From an uncultured Clostridia bacterium (GTDB lineage Bacteria > Bacillota > Clostridia > Monoglobales > Monoglobaceae), in the NCBI GenBank assembly GCA_934463175.1, contig CAKSIW010000004.1, forward strand, positions 1-64,000: a stretch of 64,000 nucleotides of DNA. Direction: 5' to 3'. Below, in pieces: positions 7,963 to 17,002 of the stretch (positions within the stretch are counted from its first letter, which is position 1; every line of letters starts with the position of its first letter). A model generated the notes under the pieces. It ran no database searches and was not told the origin of the DNA. It saw only the letters and a list, made by a program, of their open reading frames with translations. The position numbers and the translations under genes are program-made.

Positions 7963-8813
7963 AAATCGGAGAACTGAGAAAAAATGCCGCACGGCGGCTT
8001 GCGGATTCGGGCTGTGACAGTCCGCGTGCCGATGCGGATTTTCTGCTGACAGGGCTTTTCGGACTGACGAAAACCGAGCTTATCCTCGGTGAAGGGACGC
8101 TTGACGCCTGCGATGAAGAAAAATTTGAGGAATGTATCGGACGTGCTGAGAAGGGTGAGCCTGTGCAATATATTGTCGGGAAGTGTGAATTTATGTCGCT
8201 TGAATTCAAGGTTAATTCCGCAACTCTCATTCCGCGGTGCGACACTGAAATTCTGACCGAGGACGTGATTCGTGAGTGCAAAAGGCGCGGGGCGCGGAAT
8301 GTTTTGGAAATCGGCTGCGGTTCGGGCTGCATTGCGGTCAGCATTGCGCATTGTGTCCCCGATGTCCGTGTTTTTGCGGCTGATATTTCCGACTCGGCAC
8401 TGGCAATCGCTGCCGAAAATTCAAGACTGAACGGCACGGAAGGTCAAACGGTGTTCTTTAAGCATGATATAATGAAGGGATTTCCGCCGCAGCCGGCGGA
8501 GCTGCCCGATATAATCGTGTCAAATCCGCCGTATATCCCAACGCGTGATATTTCGGAGCTTGATGTGAAGGTCAGGCACTTTGAACCGCGCACGGCTCTT
8601 GACGGCGGTGCTGACGGACTTGATTTCTACAGAAAAATCACGGAGTGCGCACGGCTGACTCCGCACGGTCTTCTGGCATTTGAGGTTGGATTCGGTCAGG
8701 CGGCGCAGGTTGCGGAAATAATGAAAAGCCGTTTTGAAAGCATTGAGACTGTTCGTGATTTGAGCGGAATTGAACGGGTTGTGAAAGGCACGCTCAGACG
8801 CACGGGTGATTAG
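7956..8813 (+). CDS. prmC: Peptide chain release factor N5-glutamine methyltransferase
   Basis: PrmC methylates the GGQ glutamine of release factors RF1 and RF2 using SAM. The 285-residue protein has the N-terminal helical substrate-binding domain, the SAM motif VLEIGCGSGCIAVSIA, and the catalytic NPPY (VSNPPYIP). The ATG at 7956 overlaps the stop of the DUF1385 gene, implying translational coupling. The gene is followed by a repeat-associated terminator shared with the convergent spoIIP. Confidence 0.93.
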   Translation: MVKIGELRKNAARRLADSGCDSPRADADFLLTGLFGLTKTELILGEGTLDACDEEKFEECIGRAEKGEPVQYIVGKCEFMSLEFKVNSATLIPRCDTEILTEDVIRECKRRGARNVLEIGCGSGCIAVSIAHCVPDVRVFAADISDSALAIAAENSRLNGTEGQTVFFKHDIMKGFPPQPAELPDIIVSNPPYIPTRDISELDVKVRHFEPRTALDGGADGLDFYRKITECARLTPHGLLAFEVGFGQAAQVAEIMKSRFESIETVRDLSGIERVVKGTLRRTGD

Positions 8814-8930
8814 GAGCATGGAGCGGAGGCTCGGGCGGAAACACTCAGCGGAGCATATAAAAACTGATTCAAGATCCGAAATTTTGCGTAAGCGTATGTG
8901 CCTTCGGGAATCCGAGAACTTCAGCTTTAG

Positions 8931-9018
8931 CTCAGTTTGCCGATTCCAAAGATTTCTCCTGTTTCATTGAAAAAAGCCAAGGCTGTTTAAAAAGTCAATT
9001 TGACCTTTTAAACAGCCT
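8931..9018. repeat. Dispersed repeat, copy A, ending in a bidirectional terminator
   Basis: This 88-base stretch is closely similar to 57591-57676. Shared blocks include GCCGATTCCAAAG, TTTCATTG and the palindromic stem beginning AGGCTGTTTAAAAAGTCAA. The stem arms are 8980-8998 and 9000-9018, followed by a T-rich tract on either strand. Both copies lie between convergent genes, so the element probably serves as a shared terminator. Confidence 0.75.
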
Positions 9019-9021
9019 CTT

Positions 9022-10224
9022 TTATTTCAGTGTATTCAGAAAATCTGCGATTGCCTCCGCTCCAAGCTCTGCGCCCGTGAGAGCCTCACTCAGACTGTTG
9101 CCGCTGCTGCCGACCTCAATAATCAGACTGCCGCATGTTGTGTGTCCGTTGAACCGCTCCTTCCGCAGATTGACTCCGCGCATAAGTGTCGGATATTTCT
9201 TTGAAATGCTGCTTTGCAGCTTCAGTGCAAGCTTCATGTTTTCGCGCCAGTTCGGGTGTTCAAGACCGCCTGCATTCGTGCCGACAACCAGCATGAGCTG
9301 TGCCGCGGTCTTTCCGCCTATGCTCGTCACAAACTTTGCCTTTGAACCGTCATCATATACGAACGCGTCACGGTGTATGTCAAAAACCACACATATCCCG
9401 GGATATTTTGCTTTATACATCTCCACTGTTTTCAGGGAGTTTGCGTATGAGCCGTTGAAATTCGGGTGATCGTGAAGTGTGGTGTCGTGAATTGCGGAAA
9501 TCCCCTTTTTTTCAAAGACAGCCTGCACCGCATTGCCGACGCGGACAACATTTTCGTTTGTGTCAAGTGTTCGGTCGCTCTTGTCGGGAGAATATACCGC
9601 CGCCCCCTCGGGAGAATAGCTCTCGGTTGCGTGTGTGTGCAGAATCAGCACCTTCGGACCTTCGCCTTTCATATCAAAGGTGAGCGGTGCGGAAAGCATT
9701 TCGTCAATGTCAATTCCGAAATCGGTTTCGTTCCGAATCAGAATTTTCCCTTTTCCGAGTGCCGCATTTTGCCCCGAATCAATCGCCTTAATCGGATATT
9801 CACCGCCCTGCGGCATTGCCGGGTTCGGCTCGCCGCCGCCTGTGTCGGCATTCTGCGGATTATAAGCCGAAACCGCACCGCTTTCCGACATAACGGCAAG
9901 AGCGCCTGTTTGCGAAACCTTAACACTCGGAACCTCCGCGGCAAGAACGGTTCTCATATCGTTCGGGTCAAAGGTCAGTGCAAATGTGAGCAGCTTGCCG
10001 AAAAATGAGTGCACACCGCCGCCCTCTCCGTCTGCCGCCGCAACGGCAGGCACGCTGTCTCCGAGAATGCTCTCTGCGGTCATGCTGTTCTTCAAACCAA
10101 AGTCCTTCCCTGCAATTCGCACACTGAGAGCAGCAAGTGATGCAATAACCACGCAAATTGCCGCCGCTGCGGCATTTTTAATCAATCTTCTTCCGTCAAT
10201 CACAACGGCGCGAATGCGTCTCAT
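9022..10224 (-). CDS. spoIIP: Stage II sporulation protein P
   Basis: SpoIIP is the septal peptidoglycan amidase/endopeptidase that works with SpoIID and SpoIIM during engulfment. The 400-residue protein has one N-terminal membrane segment (~18-36), a low-complexity linker and a C-terminal SpoIIP domain from ~195, with LILHTHATESY, the NVVRVGNAV helix, VFDIHRDA and the terminal TCGSLIIEVGSSGNSL region. It stands alone on the minus strand. SpoIID is encoded 29 kb away at 38796. I could not see a convincing sporulation-specific promoter. Confidence 0.93.
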   Translation of the reverse strand: MRRIRAVVIDGRRLIKNAAAAAICVVIASLAALSVRIAGKDFGLKNSMTAESILGDSVPAVAAADGEGGGVHSFFGKLLTFALTFDPNDMRTVLAAEVPSVKVSQTGALAVMSESGAVSAYNPQNADTGGGEPNPAMPQGGEYPIKAIDSGQNAALGKGKILIRNETDFGIDIDEMLSAPLTFDMKGEGPKVLILHTHATESYSPEGAAVYSPDKSDRTLDTNENVVRVGNAVQAVFEKKGISAIHDTTLHDHPNFNGSYANSLKTVEMYKAKYPGICVVFDIHRDAFVYDDGSKAKFVTSIGGKTAAQLMLVVGTNAGGLEHPNWRENMKLALKLQSSISKKYPTLMRGVNLRKERFNGHTTCGSLIIEVGSSGNSLSEALTGAELGAEAIADFLNTLK

Positions 10225-10302
10225 TTTTTCATACCCCGCTTTTCATATGCAGCTTGTCTAAAACTATTATATTATCAGGCAGGGGCAATTATTACTATAT
10301 TA

Positions 10303-11613
10303 TCATTCCTGAAGTGAGGCGAGAGCCTCAAAGCTCCGCGCGGCATATTTCTCTGCTTTCTCACGTTTGACATTTATTCTGATTCCGAGATCCTCGAAAA
10401 TTCCGAAATTGACATTCATCGGCTGAAAATCGGTGACTGCAGTGTTGGAGATATATTTTGCCAGAGCACCGATCGCGGTCTTTGCCGATATTTTGGGAGG
10501 ATTTTCACCGCGCAGCGCACGCGCGGCACATATCCCCGAAAGAAGTCCCGATGACGCGGATTCGATATATCCCTCAACCCCTGTTATCTGTCCTGCAAAG
10601 TATACCTTTGGGTATCTGCGCATACAAAAGCAGGCGTCAAGGAGCTTGGGAGAGTTGATATATGTGTTTCGGTGCATGACGCCGTAACGTATGAATTCCG
10701 CATTTTCAAGTCCGGGTATCATTGAGAAAACTCTTTTTTGTTCGCCGAATTTCAAGTGTGTCTGGAATCCGACGATATTATACATGCTTGCCGCCGCATT
10801 GTCGCGCCGCAGCTGAACAACGGCATACGGCCGGCTTCCGTCAAACGGATTTGTCAGTCCGACGGGCTTGAGCGGACCGTAGCGCATGGTGTCAATTCCG
10901 CGCGCTGCCATGACCTCAATCGGCATACAGCCCTCAAAAACCTTCGGGTTTTCAACCGCTCCGTGTACGGGTGCGCATTCGGCACTGACCAGAGCATCAT
11001 GAAACGCAAGATATTCGTCACGCGTCATGGGGCAGTTCACATAATCCGCGCCGCCCTTGCCGTAGCGTGCCGCTTCAAAAGCCTTTGTCATGTCAATGCT
11101 TTCAGCCGAAACAATCGGCGCGGCTGCGTCAAAAAAGTGCAGGAAGCCGCCGCCCGTGAGTCGTTCAAGCTCGGGTGAGATTCCGTCGGAGGCAAGAGGC
11201 CCTGCCGCAATGACAGTATATTCGTCCTCATTTATTTTGCACACCTCACCCTCGGTGACGGAAATATTCGGGTGGGATTTTATTTTTTCGGTGACCATGC
11301 GCGAGAAGCCCTCCCGGTCAACTGCAAGAGCGCCTCCTGCGGGAACGCGTGTTGCGTCGGCACATTGCATTATGAGTGAGCCGAGACGGCGCATTTCCTC
11401 CTTCAGCAGACCGACCGCGTTATATATTCCGTCTGCTCTGAGAGAATTGCTGCACACAAGCTCTGCAAAATCCGCGCTTTTGTGAGCTGCCGAGTGCTTT
11501 TTCGGCTTCATTTCGCAAAGCTCAACCGCAATACCCATTTCCGCAAGCTGCCATGCCGCCTCGCAGCCTGCCAGCCCTGCGCCGATAACCCTGATTTGAT
11601 GACTGTTTACCAT
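10303..11613 (-). CDS. trmFO: FAD/folate-dependent tRNA(uracil-54) C5-methyltransferase
   Basis: TrmFO makes ribothymidine at position 54 of tRNA using methylenetetrahydrofolate and FADH2. The ~436-residue protein starts with the dinucleotide-binding motif [12 protein letters not shown], followed by the conserved block [11 protein letters not shown], whose Cys54 belongs to the family's catalytic cysteines. The C-terminal [19 protein letters not shown] region (here [14 protein letters not shown]) is also typical. ATG 11613 is favoured; a TTG at 11625 gives four more residues. The gene is divergent from the ECF transporter component. Confidence 0.93.
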   Translation of the reverse strand: MVNSHQIRVIGAGLAGCEAAWQLAEMGIAVELCEMKPKKHSAAHKSADFAELVCSNSLRADGIYNAVGLLKEEMRRLGSLIMQCADATRVPAGGALAVDREGFSRMVTEKIKSHPNISVTEGEVCKINEDEYTVIAAGPLASDGISPELERLTGGGFLHFFDAAAPIVSAESIDMTKAFEAARYGKGGADYVNCPMTRDEYLAFHDALVSAECAPVHGAVENPKVFEGCMPIEVMAARGIDTMRYGPLKPVGLTNPFDGSRPYAVVQLRRDNAAASMYNIVGFQTHLKFGEQKRVFSMIPGLENAEFIRYGVMHRNTYINSPKLLDACFCMRRYPKVYFAGQITGVEGYIESASSGLLSGICAARALRGENPPKISAKTAIGALAKYISNTAVTDFQPMNVNFGIFEDLGIRINVKREKAEKYAARSFEALASLQE

Positions 11614-11706
11614 ATATATAACCAATTCCTTTCCGAAATCCTTGCTTTAAATGATAGCACACAAGAGCCTTTAAGTCAAGACACGGGACATTTTGCGGAC
11701 AAACTA

Positions 11707-11735
11707 TTGACAAAGCCGCGCAAAACGCTTAAAAT
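11707..11735 (+). promoter_or_regulatory. Consensus-like SigA promoter for the S component gene
   Basis: TTGACA (11707-11712), a 17-base spacer and TAAAAT (11730-11735). The ~60-base leader contains a small CCGCG/CGCGG hairpin but no riboswitch that I recognise. Confidence 0.7.
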
Positions 11736-11795
11736 ATAAAATATGAATCCGCGGACAATTCGCGGCGTATTTGCACAAGGGGGTTATATATACAA

Positions 11796-12341
11796 ATGAA
11801 AAAGCTCAGCACAAAAAATATGGTTATGACCGCGCTGCTGATTGCCTTCGGCATTGTCATTCCGACCGCGTTCGGATTTCTGAGGGTGATTCTGCCGCCC
11901 GCATTCACGGCAACACTGACAGCACACGTTCCGATTTTCATTGCGATGTTCATCTCGCCTGCGTCCGCAGTTTTCACGGCAATAGGCACAACTGTCGGAT
12001 TCTGGCTTTCGGGTCTTGATGCGGTGGTTGTTATGCGTGCAGGCTCGCAGATTATTTTTGCGGTCATCGGTTCATATATGATCAAGAAGAAGATGAGTGT
12101 TGTTCTGACGGGCGTTGTCACGGGCTTGCTTCATGCGTTCTTTGAAGCACTCACGGTATACCTTTTCCTGTCTCTCGGTCTGACTGCCGCCAAGGAAGGG
12201 GTTTCATATCTGACTGCTTCGTTTTTTGTTGTCGGGATCGGAACACTGATTCATCACACAATTGACTATATTATTGCGGTTATAATTGTCAAGGCACTTT
12301 CAAAAATGGGTACAATCAAAAAAATGCCGTCAATGCTTTAA
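11796..12341 (+). CDS. ECF transporter S component (substrate unassigned)
   Basis: A 181-residue, very hydrophobic protein with about six membrane segments and a positively charged start (MKKLSTKNMVMTALLIAFG). The size and the N-terminal helix with small residues fit the substrate-binding S component of an energy-coupling factor vitamin transporter. The pattern is somewhat like niacin-type components, but I would not name a substrate. The energising module genes are not nearby, so it probably shares a group II module encoded elsewhere. It is followed 21 bases later by the flavodiiron gene with a good GGAGG site. Confidence 0.75.
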   Translation: MKKLSTKNMVMTALLIAFGIVIPTAFGFLRVILPPAFTATLTAHVPIFIAMFISPASAVFTAIGTTVGFWLSGLDAVVVMRAGSQIIFAVIGSYMIKKKMSVVLTGVVTGLLHAFFEALTVYLFLSLGLTAAKEGVSYLTASFFVVGIGTLIHHTIDYIIAVIIVKALSKMGTIKKMPSML

Positions 12342-12362
12342 TCACAAAGGAGGAGAATTTTA

Positions 12363-13520
12363 ATGAATATTGCAGAAGGAATTAAATACATCGGAGTGAA
12401 CGATCATGAAATTGACCTTTTTGAGGGTCAGTTTGAGGTTGAAAACGGAATGGCGTATAACTCATATGTCATTATTGATGAAAAAATTGCTGTCATGGAC
12501 ACGGTTGACGCACGCTTTGCAGACGAATGGCTCGGGAAGCTTGAAGCCGCACTTGACGGCCGCTGCCCCGACTATCTCGTTGTTCAGCACATGGAACCCG
12601 ACCATTCGGCAAACATTGCGCTTTTTGCGGAGAAATACCCAGAAAGCAAAATTGTTGCGACGGCAAAGGCGTTTCCGATGATGAAACAGTTTTTCGGTAC
12701 GGATTTTGAGAACAGGCGGATTGTTGCGGAGGACGGCGGCGAGCTTTCCCTGGGCGGACGCACGCTGACCTTTGTCATGGCACCGATGGTTCACTGGCCA
12801 GAGGTTATGGTGACATATGACAGTCTCGGAAAGGTGCTGTTCTCGGCGGACGGATTCGGCAAATTCGGCGCGCTTGACGCAGATGAGGACTGGGCGTGTG
12901 AGGCGAGGAGGTATTATTTCGGCATTGTCGGAAAATACGGCGCACAGGTTCAGAAGCTGATACGCCGTGCGGCAGAGCTTGACATTGATGTCATCTGCCC
13001 TCTTCACGGTCCTGTTCTGAGCGACAATCTCGGATACTATATACAGCTCTATGATACATGGTCGGCATACAGAGCCGAGTCGGAGGGTGTTGTGATTGCA
13101 TATACATCGGTATACGGAAACACGAGGAAGGCGGCAGAGAAGCTTGAGGAGCTTTTGCGTGCGAACGGCTGCCCGAAAACCGTGCTTTGCGATCTTGCGC
13201 GTTCCGATATGCACGAAGCGGTTGAGGACGCGTTCCGCTACGGAAATCTTGTTCTTGCAACCACGACATATAACGCGGATATTTTCCCGTTTATGCGTGA
13301 GTTTATCGAGGCTTTGAGTGAGAGAGGCTATCAGAACCGAAAAATCGGTCTGATTGAAAACGGAACATGGGCGCCGACTGCGGCAAAGGTTATGCGCGGA
13401 ATGCTTGAAAAGTGCAAAAATCTGACGTTTGCGGATATAACGGTTACAATAAAATCCGCACTCAGCGAGGAAAGTACGGCACAGCTGGAAGCACTTGCTG
13501 ACGAAATGTGGGGAGAATGA
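12363..13520 (+). CDS. fprA: Flavodiiron protein (FprA, A-type flavoprotein)
   Basis: A 385-residue flavodiiron protein that reduces O2 and/or NO to protect anaerobes. The N-terminal metallo-beta-lactamase-like domain carries the diiron ligands HMEPDH (His76, Glu78, Asp80, His81), with further ligands at PMVHWPEV and CPLHGPVL. The C-terminal flavodoxin domain begins near residue 249 (IAYTSVYGNTRKAAEKL). No fused rubredoxin is present, so a separate electron donor is implied. A strong GGAGG site precedes the ATG. Confidence 0.95.
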   Translation: MNIAEGIKYIGVNDHEIDLFEGQFEVENGMAYNSYVIIDEKIAVMDTVDARFADEWLGKLEAALDGRCPDYLVVQHMEPDHSANIALFAEKYPESKIVATAKAFPMMKQFFGTDFENRRIVAEDGGELSLGGRTLTFVMAPMVHWPEVMVTYDSLGKVLFSADGFGKFGALDADEDWACEARRYYFGIVGKYGAQVQKLIRRAAELDIDVICPLHGPVLSDNLGYYIQLYDTWSAYRAESEGVVIAYTSVYGNTRKAAEKLEELLRANGCPKTVLCDLARSDMHEAVEDAFRYGNLVLATTTYNADIFPFMREFIEALSERGYQNRKIGLIENGTWAPTAAKVMRGMLEKCKNLTFADITVTIKSALSEESTAQLEALADEMWGE

Positions 13521-13525
13521 GAGTG

Positions 13526-13565
13526 AAAACCGCGCCGAACACAGTCTGTGTTCGGCGCGGTTTTG
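13526..13565 (+). terminator. Rho-independent terminator after the flavodiiron gene
   Basis: A perfect stem with arms of at least 17 bases (AAAACCGCGCCGAACAC and its complement) and a TTTTGTTTT tail, directly after the stop at 13520. Confidence 0.92.
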
Positions 13566-13594
13566 TTTTGCTGCAAAAATTTTTTTGTCAATCC

Positions 13595-13624
13595 AAAACT
13601 TTTTGCGGCTCATCAAGGGTCTTA
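13595..13624 (+). promoter_or_regulatory. Possible ECF sigma autoregulatory promoter
   Basis: The element AAAAC followed by a T-tract (13595-13604) and GGTCTTA (13618-13624) resembles ECF promoters of the AAC...CGTC type. The spacing is 1-2 bases longer than usual. It lies about 25 bases upstream of the sigma gene, where autoregulation would be expected. Confidence 0.35.
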
Positions 13625-13646
13625 GGGAATGTGAGGAGGGCAGGCA

Positions 13647-14135
13647 ATGAGAAAGAATAAACAGCTGTTTGAAGAATTTATCACAAATAACACCGACAAT
13701 GCCTATCGTTTTGCATTTACATATGCCAAAAACCGCGAGGACGCGGAGGACATTGTCGCAGAAAGCGTCATTCGTGCCTTGAGGTCGGTTGAAAAGCTGA
13801 AAAATCCTGAATGCATGAAAGCGTGGTTTTACAAAATCATTGTCAACACTGCCCTGACGCACAAAAAATCCAATTCAAAATTTGTGCAGACGGATTTTTC
13901 CGAAAGCGAAGTGCTTCTTCCTCCGCATGAGGACGATTATTCGGACTTCACTCTCCGTGATACCCTTTCGTTTCTTGATGATGATCTGCGGTGCATTGTC
14001 GTTCTGAAAATATGCGAGGACATGACTTTTGATGAAATAGCGTCAGTCACCGCGCTCAGCTGCGGAACGGTCAAAACAAGATTCTACAGAGCTTTGAAAA
14101 TCCTGAAACGCGAATTGGGAGGCGATTTGAAATGA
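13647..14135 (+). CDS. ECF-type RNA polymerase sigma factor (SigV-like)
   Basis: A 162-residue sigma factor. Region 2 lies at ~15-75 (AYRFAFTYAKNREDAEDIVAE) and region 4 at ~105-160 (RCIVVLKICEDMTFDEIASV, then GTVKTRFYRALKILKREL). A strong GAGGAGG precedes the ATG. Its last codons overlap the next gene by 4 bases (ATGA), and that gene encodes an RsiV-like membrane protein, so the pair is very likely a sigma/anti-sigma module sensing an envelope signal. Confidence 0.9.
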   Translation: MRKNKQLFEEFITNNTDNAYRFAFTYAKNREDAEDIVAESVIRALRSVEKLKNPECMKAWFYKIIVNTALTHKKSNSKFVQTDFSESEVLLPPHEDDYSDFTLRDTLSFLDDDLRCIVVLKICEDMTFDEIASVTALSCGTVKTRFYRALKILKRELGGDLK

Positions 14136-14989
14136 AAAAAATAATCAGTGATTACCAAAACATCACGGCGAGCCGTGAGCTGAAAGAAAGGATTGAAAAG
14201 ATTATGACAGAGGAACGCAGAAAATCAGGAAGGAAAACCGTTTTTAAATGGGTCGGGAGCTGTGCCGCGTGTCTTTTGCTTGCATTTGCGGTGTGCATGA
14301 ACCTGTTCCCGTCCGCAGTCTATGCCCTCGGTGACGTTCCCGTGCTGGGCAGCATTGTCCGTGTTGTGACCCTTGGAAGATACGAAAACAGTGATATGGG
14401 ATATGAAGCCAAGATAGCAACACCGAAAATCGAAGGGCTGCTTGACAAGGAGCTGGAGGACAGGCTCAATTCGGAGTTCAAGGAAAACGCAAAGGCACTG
14501 ATTGCCGCATATGAAAAGGACGTAAAGGCACTTAAGGCTGAGTTTGGTGAGGAAACCATTCACATGGGTGTGGAATCCGACTATATTGTGAAAACCGACA
14601 ATGATGACATTCTCGCGCTGGACGTATATATTCTGAACATTGCAGGCTCATCTTCAACCGTTCACACATACTATACCATAGACAAAAAGACCGGCAGACA
14701 GCTCACTCTGAAGGGACTTTTCAAGGACGGTGCGGATTATGTCACGCCTTTGAGTGAATATATACGCGGACAAATGAAATATGAGAACGAACACAACGGC
14801 GGATATTTCTGGCTGGAGGACGATGAATTTACCGAGGGCTTCAAGAAAATTGCTGACGATCAGAAGTTTTATATAAATGATAAGGGAGAGCTTGTTATAT
14901 GCTTTGATAAATATGATGTTGCCGCAGGTGCTCAGGGCAGCCCCGAATTTGTGATACCGAATGAGGTTATCCGTGACATAAAGGCATAA
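14132..14989 (+). CDS. RsiV-like membrane anti-sigma factor (DUF3298)
   Basis: A 285-residue type II membrane protein. Residues 1-35 are cytoplasmic and would bind the sigma factor, residues ~38-59 form the membrane segment (VGSCAACLLLAFAVCMNLF), and the outer part carries a DUF4163-like region followed by DUF3298 (YYTIDKKTGRQLTLKGLFKDGAD to the end). In Bacillus subtilis RsiV this domain binds lysozyme and triggers proteolysis that frees SigV. A similar lysozyme or envelope-stress role is a reasonable inference here, not shown by sequence. Start codon overlap with the sigma gene indicates translational coupling. Confidence 0.85.
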   Translation: MKKIISDYQNITASRELKERIEKIMTEERRKSGRKTVFKWVGSCAACLLLAFAVCMNLFPSAVYALGDVPVLGSIVRVVTLGRYENSDMGYEAKIATPKIEGLLDKELEDRLNSEFKENAKALIAAYEKDVKALKAEFGEETIHMGVESDYIVKTDNDDILALDVYILNIAGSSSTVHTYYTIDKKTGRQLTLKGLFKDGADYVTPLSEYIRGQMKYENEHNGGYFWLEDDEFTEGFKKIADDQKFYINDKGELVICFDKYDVAAGAQGSPEFVIPNEVIRDIKA

Positions 14990-14999
14990 TGCCGAAATT

Positions 15000-15031
15000 A
15001 AAAACGTGCCGGCTGCGGTCGGCGCGTTTTT
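15000..15031 (+). terminator. Rho-independent terminator after the anti-sigma gene
   Basis: Arms 15000-15011 and 15020-15031 with one wobble pair and a T-run, ten bases after the stop codon. Confidence 0.8.
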
Positions 15032-15142
15032 ATTCTCAAAAATTTTTTGTTTCTTTTTGTCGTCTGTGTTTCTTTTTTATTTTATTGAGACGCTTTGCAT
15101 TGAAATATCTCCCTTTTTCGTCTTTTTTGCATATGGAAAAAT

Positions 15143-15171
15143 TTGCTATTTTAAAACTTTTGTGTTACAAT
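15143..15171 (+). promoter_or_regulatory. SigA-type promoter of the ParB-like gene
   Basis: TTGCTA (15143-15148), a 17-base spacer and TACAAT (15166-15171). It is followed by an imperfect TTGGAA/TTCCAA inverted repeat in the ~80-base leader. Confidence 0.6.
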
Positions 15172-15258
15172 TGGAAAAGAAAAGGAAAAATATTCCAATT
15201 TATGTGTTTTAGGTTTGGAAATAGCGAAATTTAAAGCACGGGAAAGGAACGGTGGCAT

Positions 15259-16080
15259 ATGACATACAGTTTTACGGAAGAAAAGAACACAAAATCGGTT
15301 TTGATACCCATTGAGAGCGTGAGACCGAATCCATATCAGCCGCGGCGCGAGATGGAGAAGGCGGCTCTGGAGGATTTGAGCCGTTCAATCAGGCAATACG
15401 GGCTGATGCAGCCGATTGTCGTCAGACAGATAAACGGCTGTGATTTTGAGCTGATTGCAGGAGAGAGAAGACTGCGTGCGTGCAAGATGGCGGAAATGGA
15501 GCAAATCCCTGCGGTTGTTGTGAAGGCAAGCGGAACAGACAGCGCGGTCATGGCTCTGATTGAGAACATTCAGCGCGAGAACCTTGGATATATCGAGGAA
15601 GCGGAGGCGTTCTGTGCCTTGCTTTCGGAGCATGGAATGACGCAGGAGGAGCTTGCCGCAAGACTTGGAAAGAATCAGTCAACAATTGCGAACAAAATCA
15701 GAATCCTGAAACTTTCGCCCGAAATCAGAAGGCTGCTCAAGGAGAACTCTCTGACCGAGCGTCATGCAAGAGCACTGCTTAGGCTATCCGATGAAAAAAG
15801 CCGCATGAGGGCTGTGAATGCAATTATAAGACGCGGACTGAATGTTGTGAAAACGGAGGAGCTTGTTGAGGAAATAATCGAGAAGCAAAGGACGGCAAAA
15901 ACGGAAAAACCGCGCAACATAAGGATTTTTAAAGATGTGAGAATTTTTTCAAACACAATCAGACAAGCTGTTGATATGATGAAAAAATCGGGTATTGCCG
16001 CAATGTCAACCAAAACCGAAAATGATGATTTCATTGAATACACCATAAAAATTCCGAAAAACTTAAAAAATGCTGTATAA
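15259..16080 (+). CDS. ParB/Noc family DNA-binding protein
   Basis: A 273-residue ParB-like CTPase and DNA-binding protein. The N-terminal domain has the NPYQPRR motif and the nucleotide-binding box GERRLRA (68-74), followed by LIENIQRENL. The helix-turn-helix is near 130-153 (TQEELAARLGKNQSTIANKI). The C-terminus (190-273) is short and basic. There is no parA/soj partner next to it, which favours a nucleoid occlusion (Noc) or orphan ParB role over the chromosome-partition Spo0J. I saw no parS-like 16-base palindrome nearby. It is 45 bases upstream of the SpoIIQ-like gene. Confidence 0.85.
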   Translation: MTYSFTEEKNTKSVLIPIESVRPNPYQPRREMEKAALEDLSRSIRQYGLMQPIVVRQINGCDFELIAGERRLRACKMAEMEQIPAVVVKASGTDSAVMALIENIQRENLGYIEEAEAFCALLSEHGMTQEELAARLGKNQSTIANKIRILKLSPEIRRLLKENSLTERHARALLRLSDEKSRMRAVNAIIRRGLNVVKTEELVEEIIEKQRTAKTEKPRNIRIFKDVRIFSNTIRQAVDMMKKSGIAAMSTKTENDDFIEYTIKIPKNLKNAV

Positions 16081-16125
16081 AAAAGGAAAAACAGTCAACA
16101 CTTAAAGCATGGAGGTGTTGACAAC

Positions 16126-16929
16126 ATGAAAAAGAAAAAAAGTGCCGCTTCGCGCAGTATGCTGCGCCGTGCAATTGAAAACAAAGGGTTCTACATAGCC
16201 CTGTTTTCATTAATGGTGCTTGTAGGATTTTCAATTTATGCAAGAAGGCTGCAAAGCGGCGGAGGAGAGGTTTCGTTTGACGATGAGGCATGGCAGGAGG
16301 CTGTGCAGGAAAGCGGAATTGACCTTGGAAAGGATTCGGAGGCGGCAGATCGGGATTTAAAAATCGGAGATACGGACACTGCGCCGAAGCAGGCGACCGA
16401 TCAGCAAGCGGAAAGCACAGTGAAGGCGGAGCCGGCAAAAAAGCCTGCCGCGGCGGAGCATGACATGCCTGCGGCTGTCGAGACCATGGCGAGTGCGGCG
16501 AGTGCGGAGAGTGCGGACAAGCCGTTTTCAATGCAGATGCCGTGCGGCGGCAAGGTCATTGCGGCATGCTCGGTTGACGATTTGGTATATTGCAAAGCAA
16601 TGGACGACTGGAGAACTCACAACGGAACGGATATTGCGGCGGCAGAGGGAGATTCTGTCAAGGCGGCGGCGGACGGCGTTGTTTCGCAGGTCTATGAGGA
16701 CGATCTGCTCGGCGTTGTGGTTGTTCTCGACCATGGAAACGGGATTTCGTCTCTTTACGGTAATCTGCAAAGCTATGACTTCATCAGAACGGGAACTCAG
16801 GTTCGCGCAGGTGATATAATCGGCGGTGTCGGAAAACCGGGAGCACTGGAGAAAGAGCTTGAGCCGCATTTGCATTTTGAGGTCATCAAGGACGGCGAAT
16901 ATCAAAACCCGTCCGAGTTTATGAATTAG
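16126..16929 (+). CDS. SpoIIQ-like M23 metallopeptidase
   Basis: A 267-residue single-pass membrane protein. The transmembrane segment is at 21-38, followed by an acidic/alanine-rich linker (50-135) and a LytM/M23 domain (138-267). All zinc ligands are present: His165 and Asp169 in HNGTD, and His250 in the HLH motif (248-250). Size and topology match SpoIIQ, the forespore partner of SpoIIIAH. Clostridial SpoIIQ proteins keep an intact site, unlike the Bacillus protein. TGGAGGTG precedes the ATG. A general envelope peptidase is the main alternative. Confidence 0.78.
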   Translation: MKKKKSAASRSMLRRAIENKGFYIALFSLMVLVGFSIYARRLQSGGGEVSFDDEAWQEAVQESGIDLGKDSEAADRDLKIGDTDTAPKQATDQQAESTVKAEPAKKPAAAEHDMPAAVETMASAASAESADKPFSMQMPCGGKVIAACSVDDLVYCKAMDDWRTHNGTDIAAAEGDSVKAAADGVVSQVYEDDLLGVVVVLDHGNGISSLYGNLQSYDFIRTGTQVRAGDIIGGVGKPGALEKELEPHLHFEVIKDGEYQNPSEFMN

Positions 16930-16955
16930 CCCCCCCTATAATTTTTATATATACC

Positions 16956-16992
16956 GCAAAGCCCCGAGGCAGATTCTGCCTCGGGGCTTTGC
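16956..16992. terminator. Bidirectional terminator hairpin
   Basis: A perfect 17-base-arm stem (GCAAAGCCCCGAGGCAG and its complement) around ATT, between the M23 gene and the convergent permease. Confidence 0.85.
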
Positions 16993-17002
16993 ACGGATAT
17001 AT

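Noticed and set aside
12462..13862. A 466-codon minus-strand open frame over the flavodiiron and sigma genes
   Set aside because: It is antisense to two well-supported genes, crosses a terminator and has Cys/Arg-rich antisense composition.
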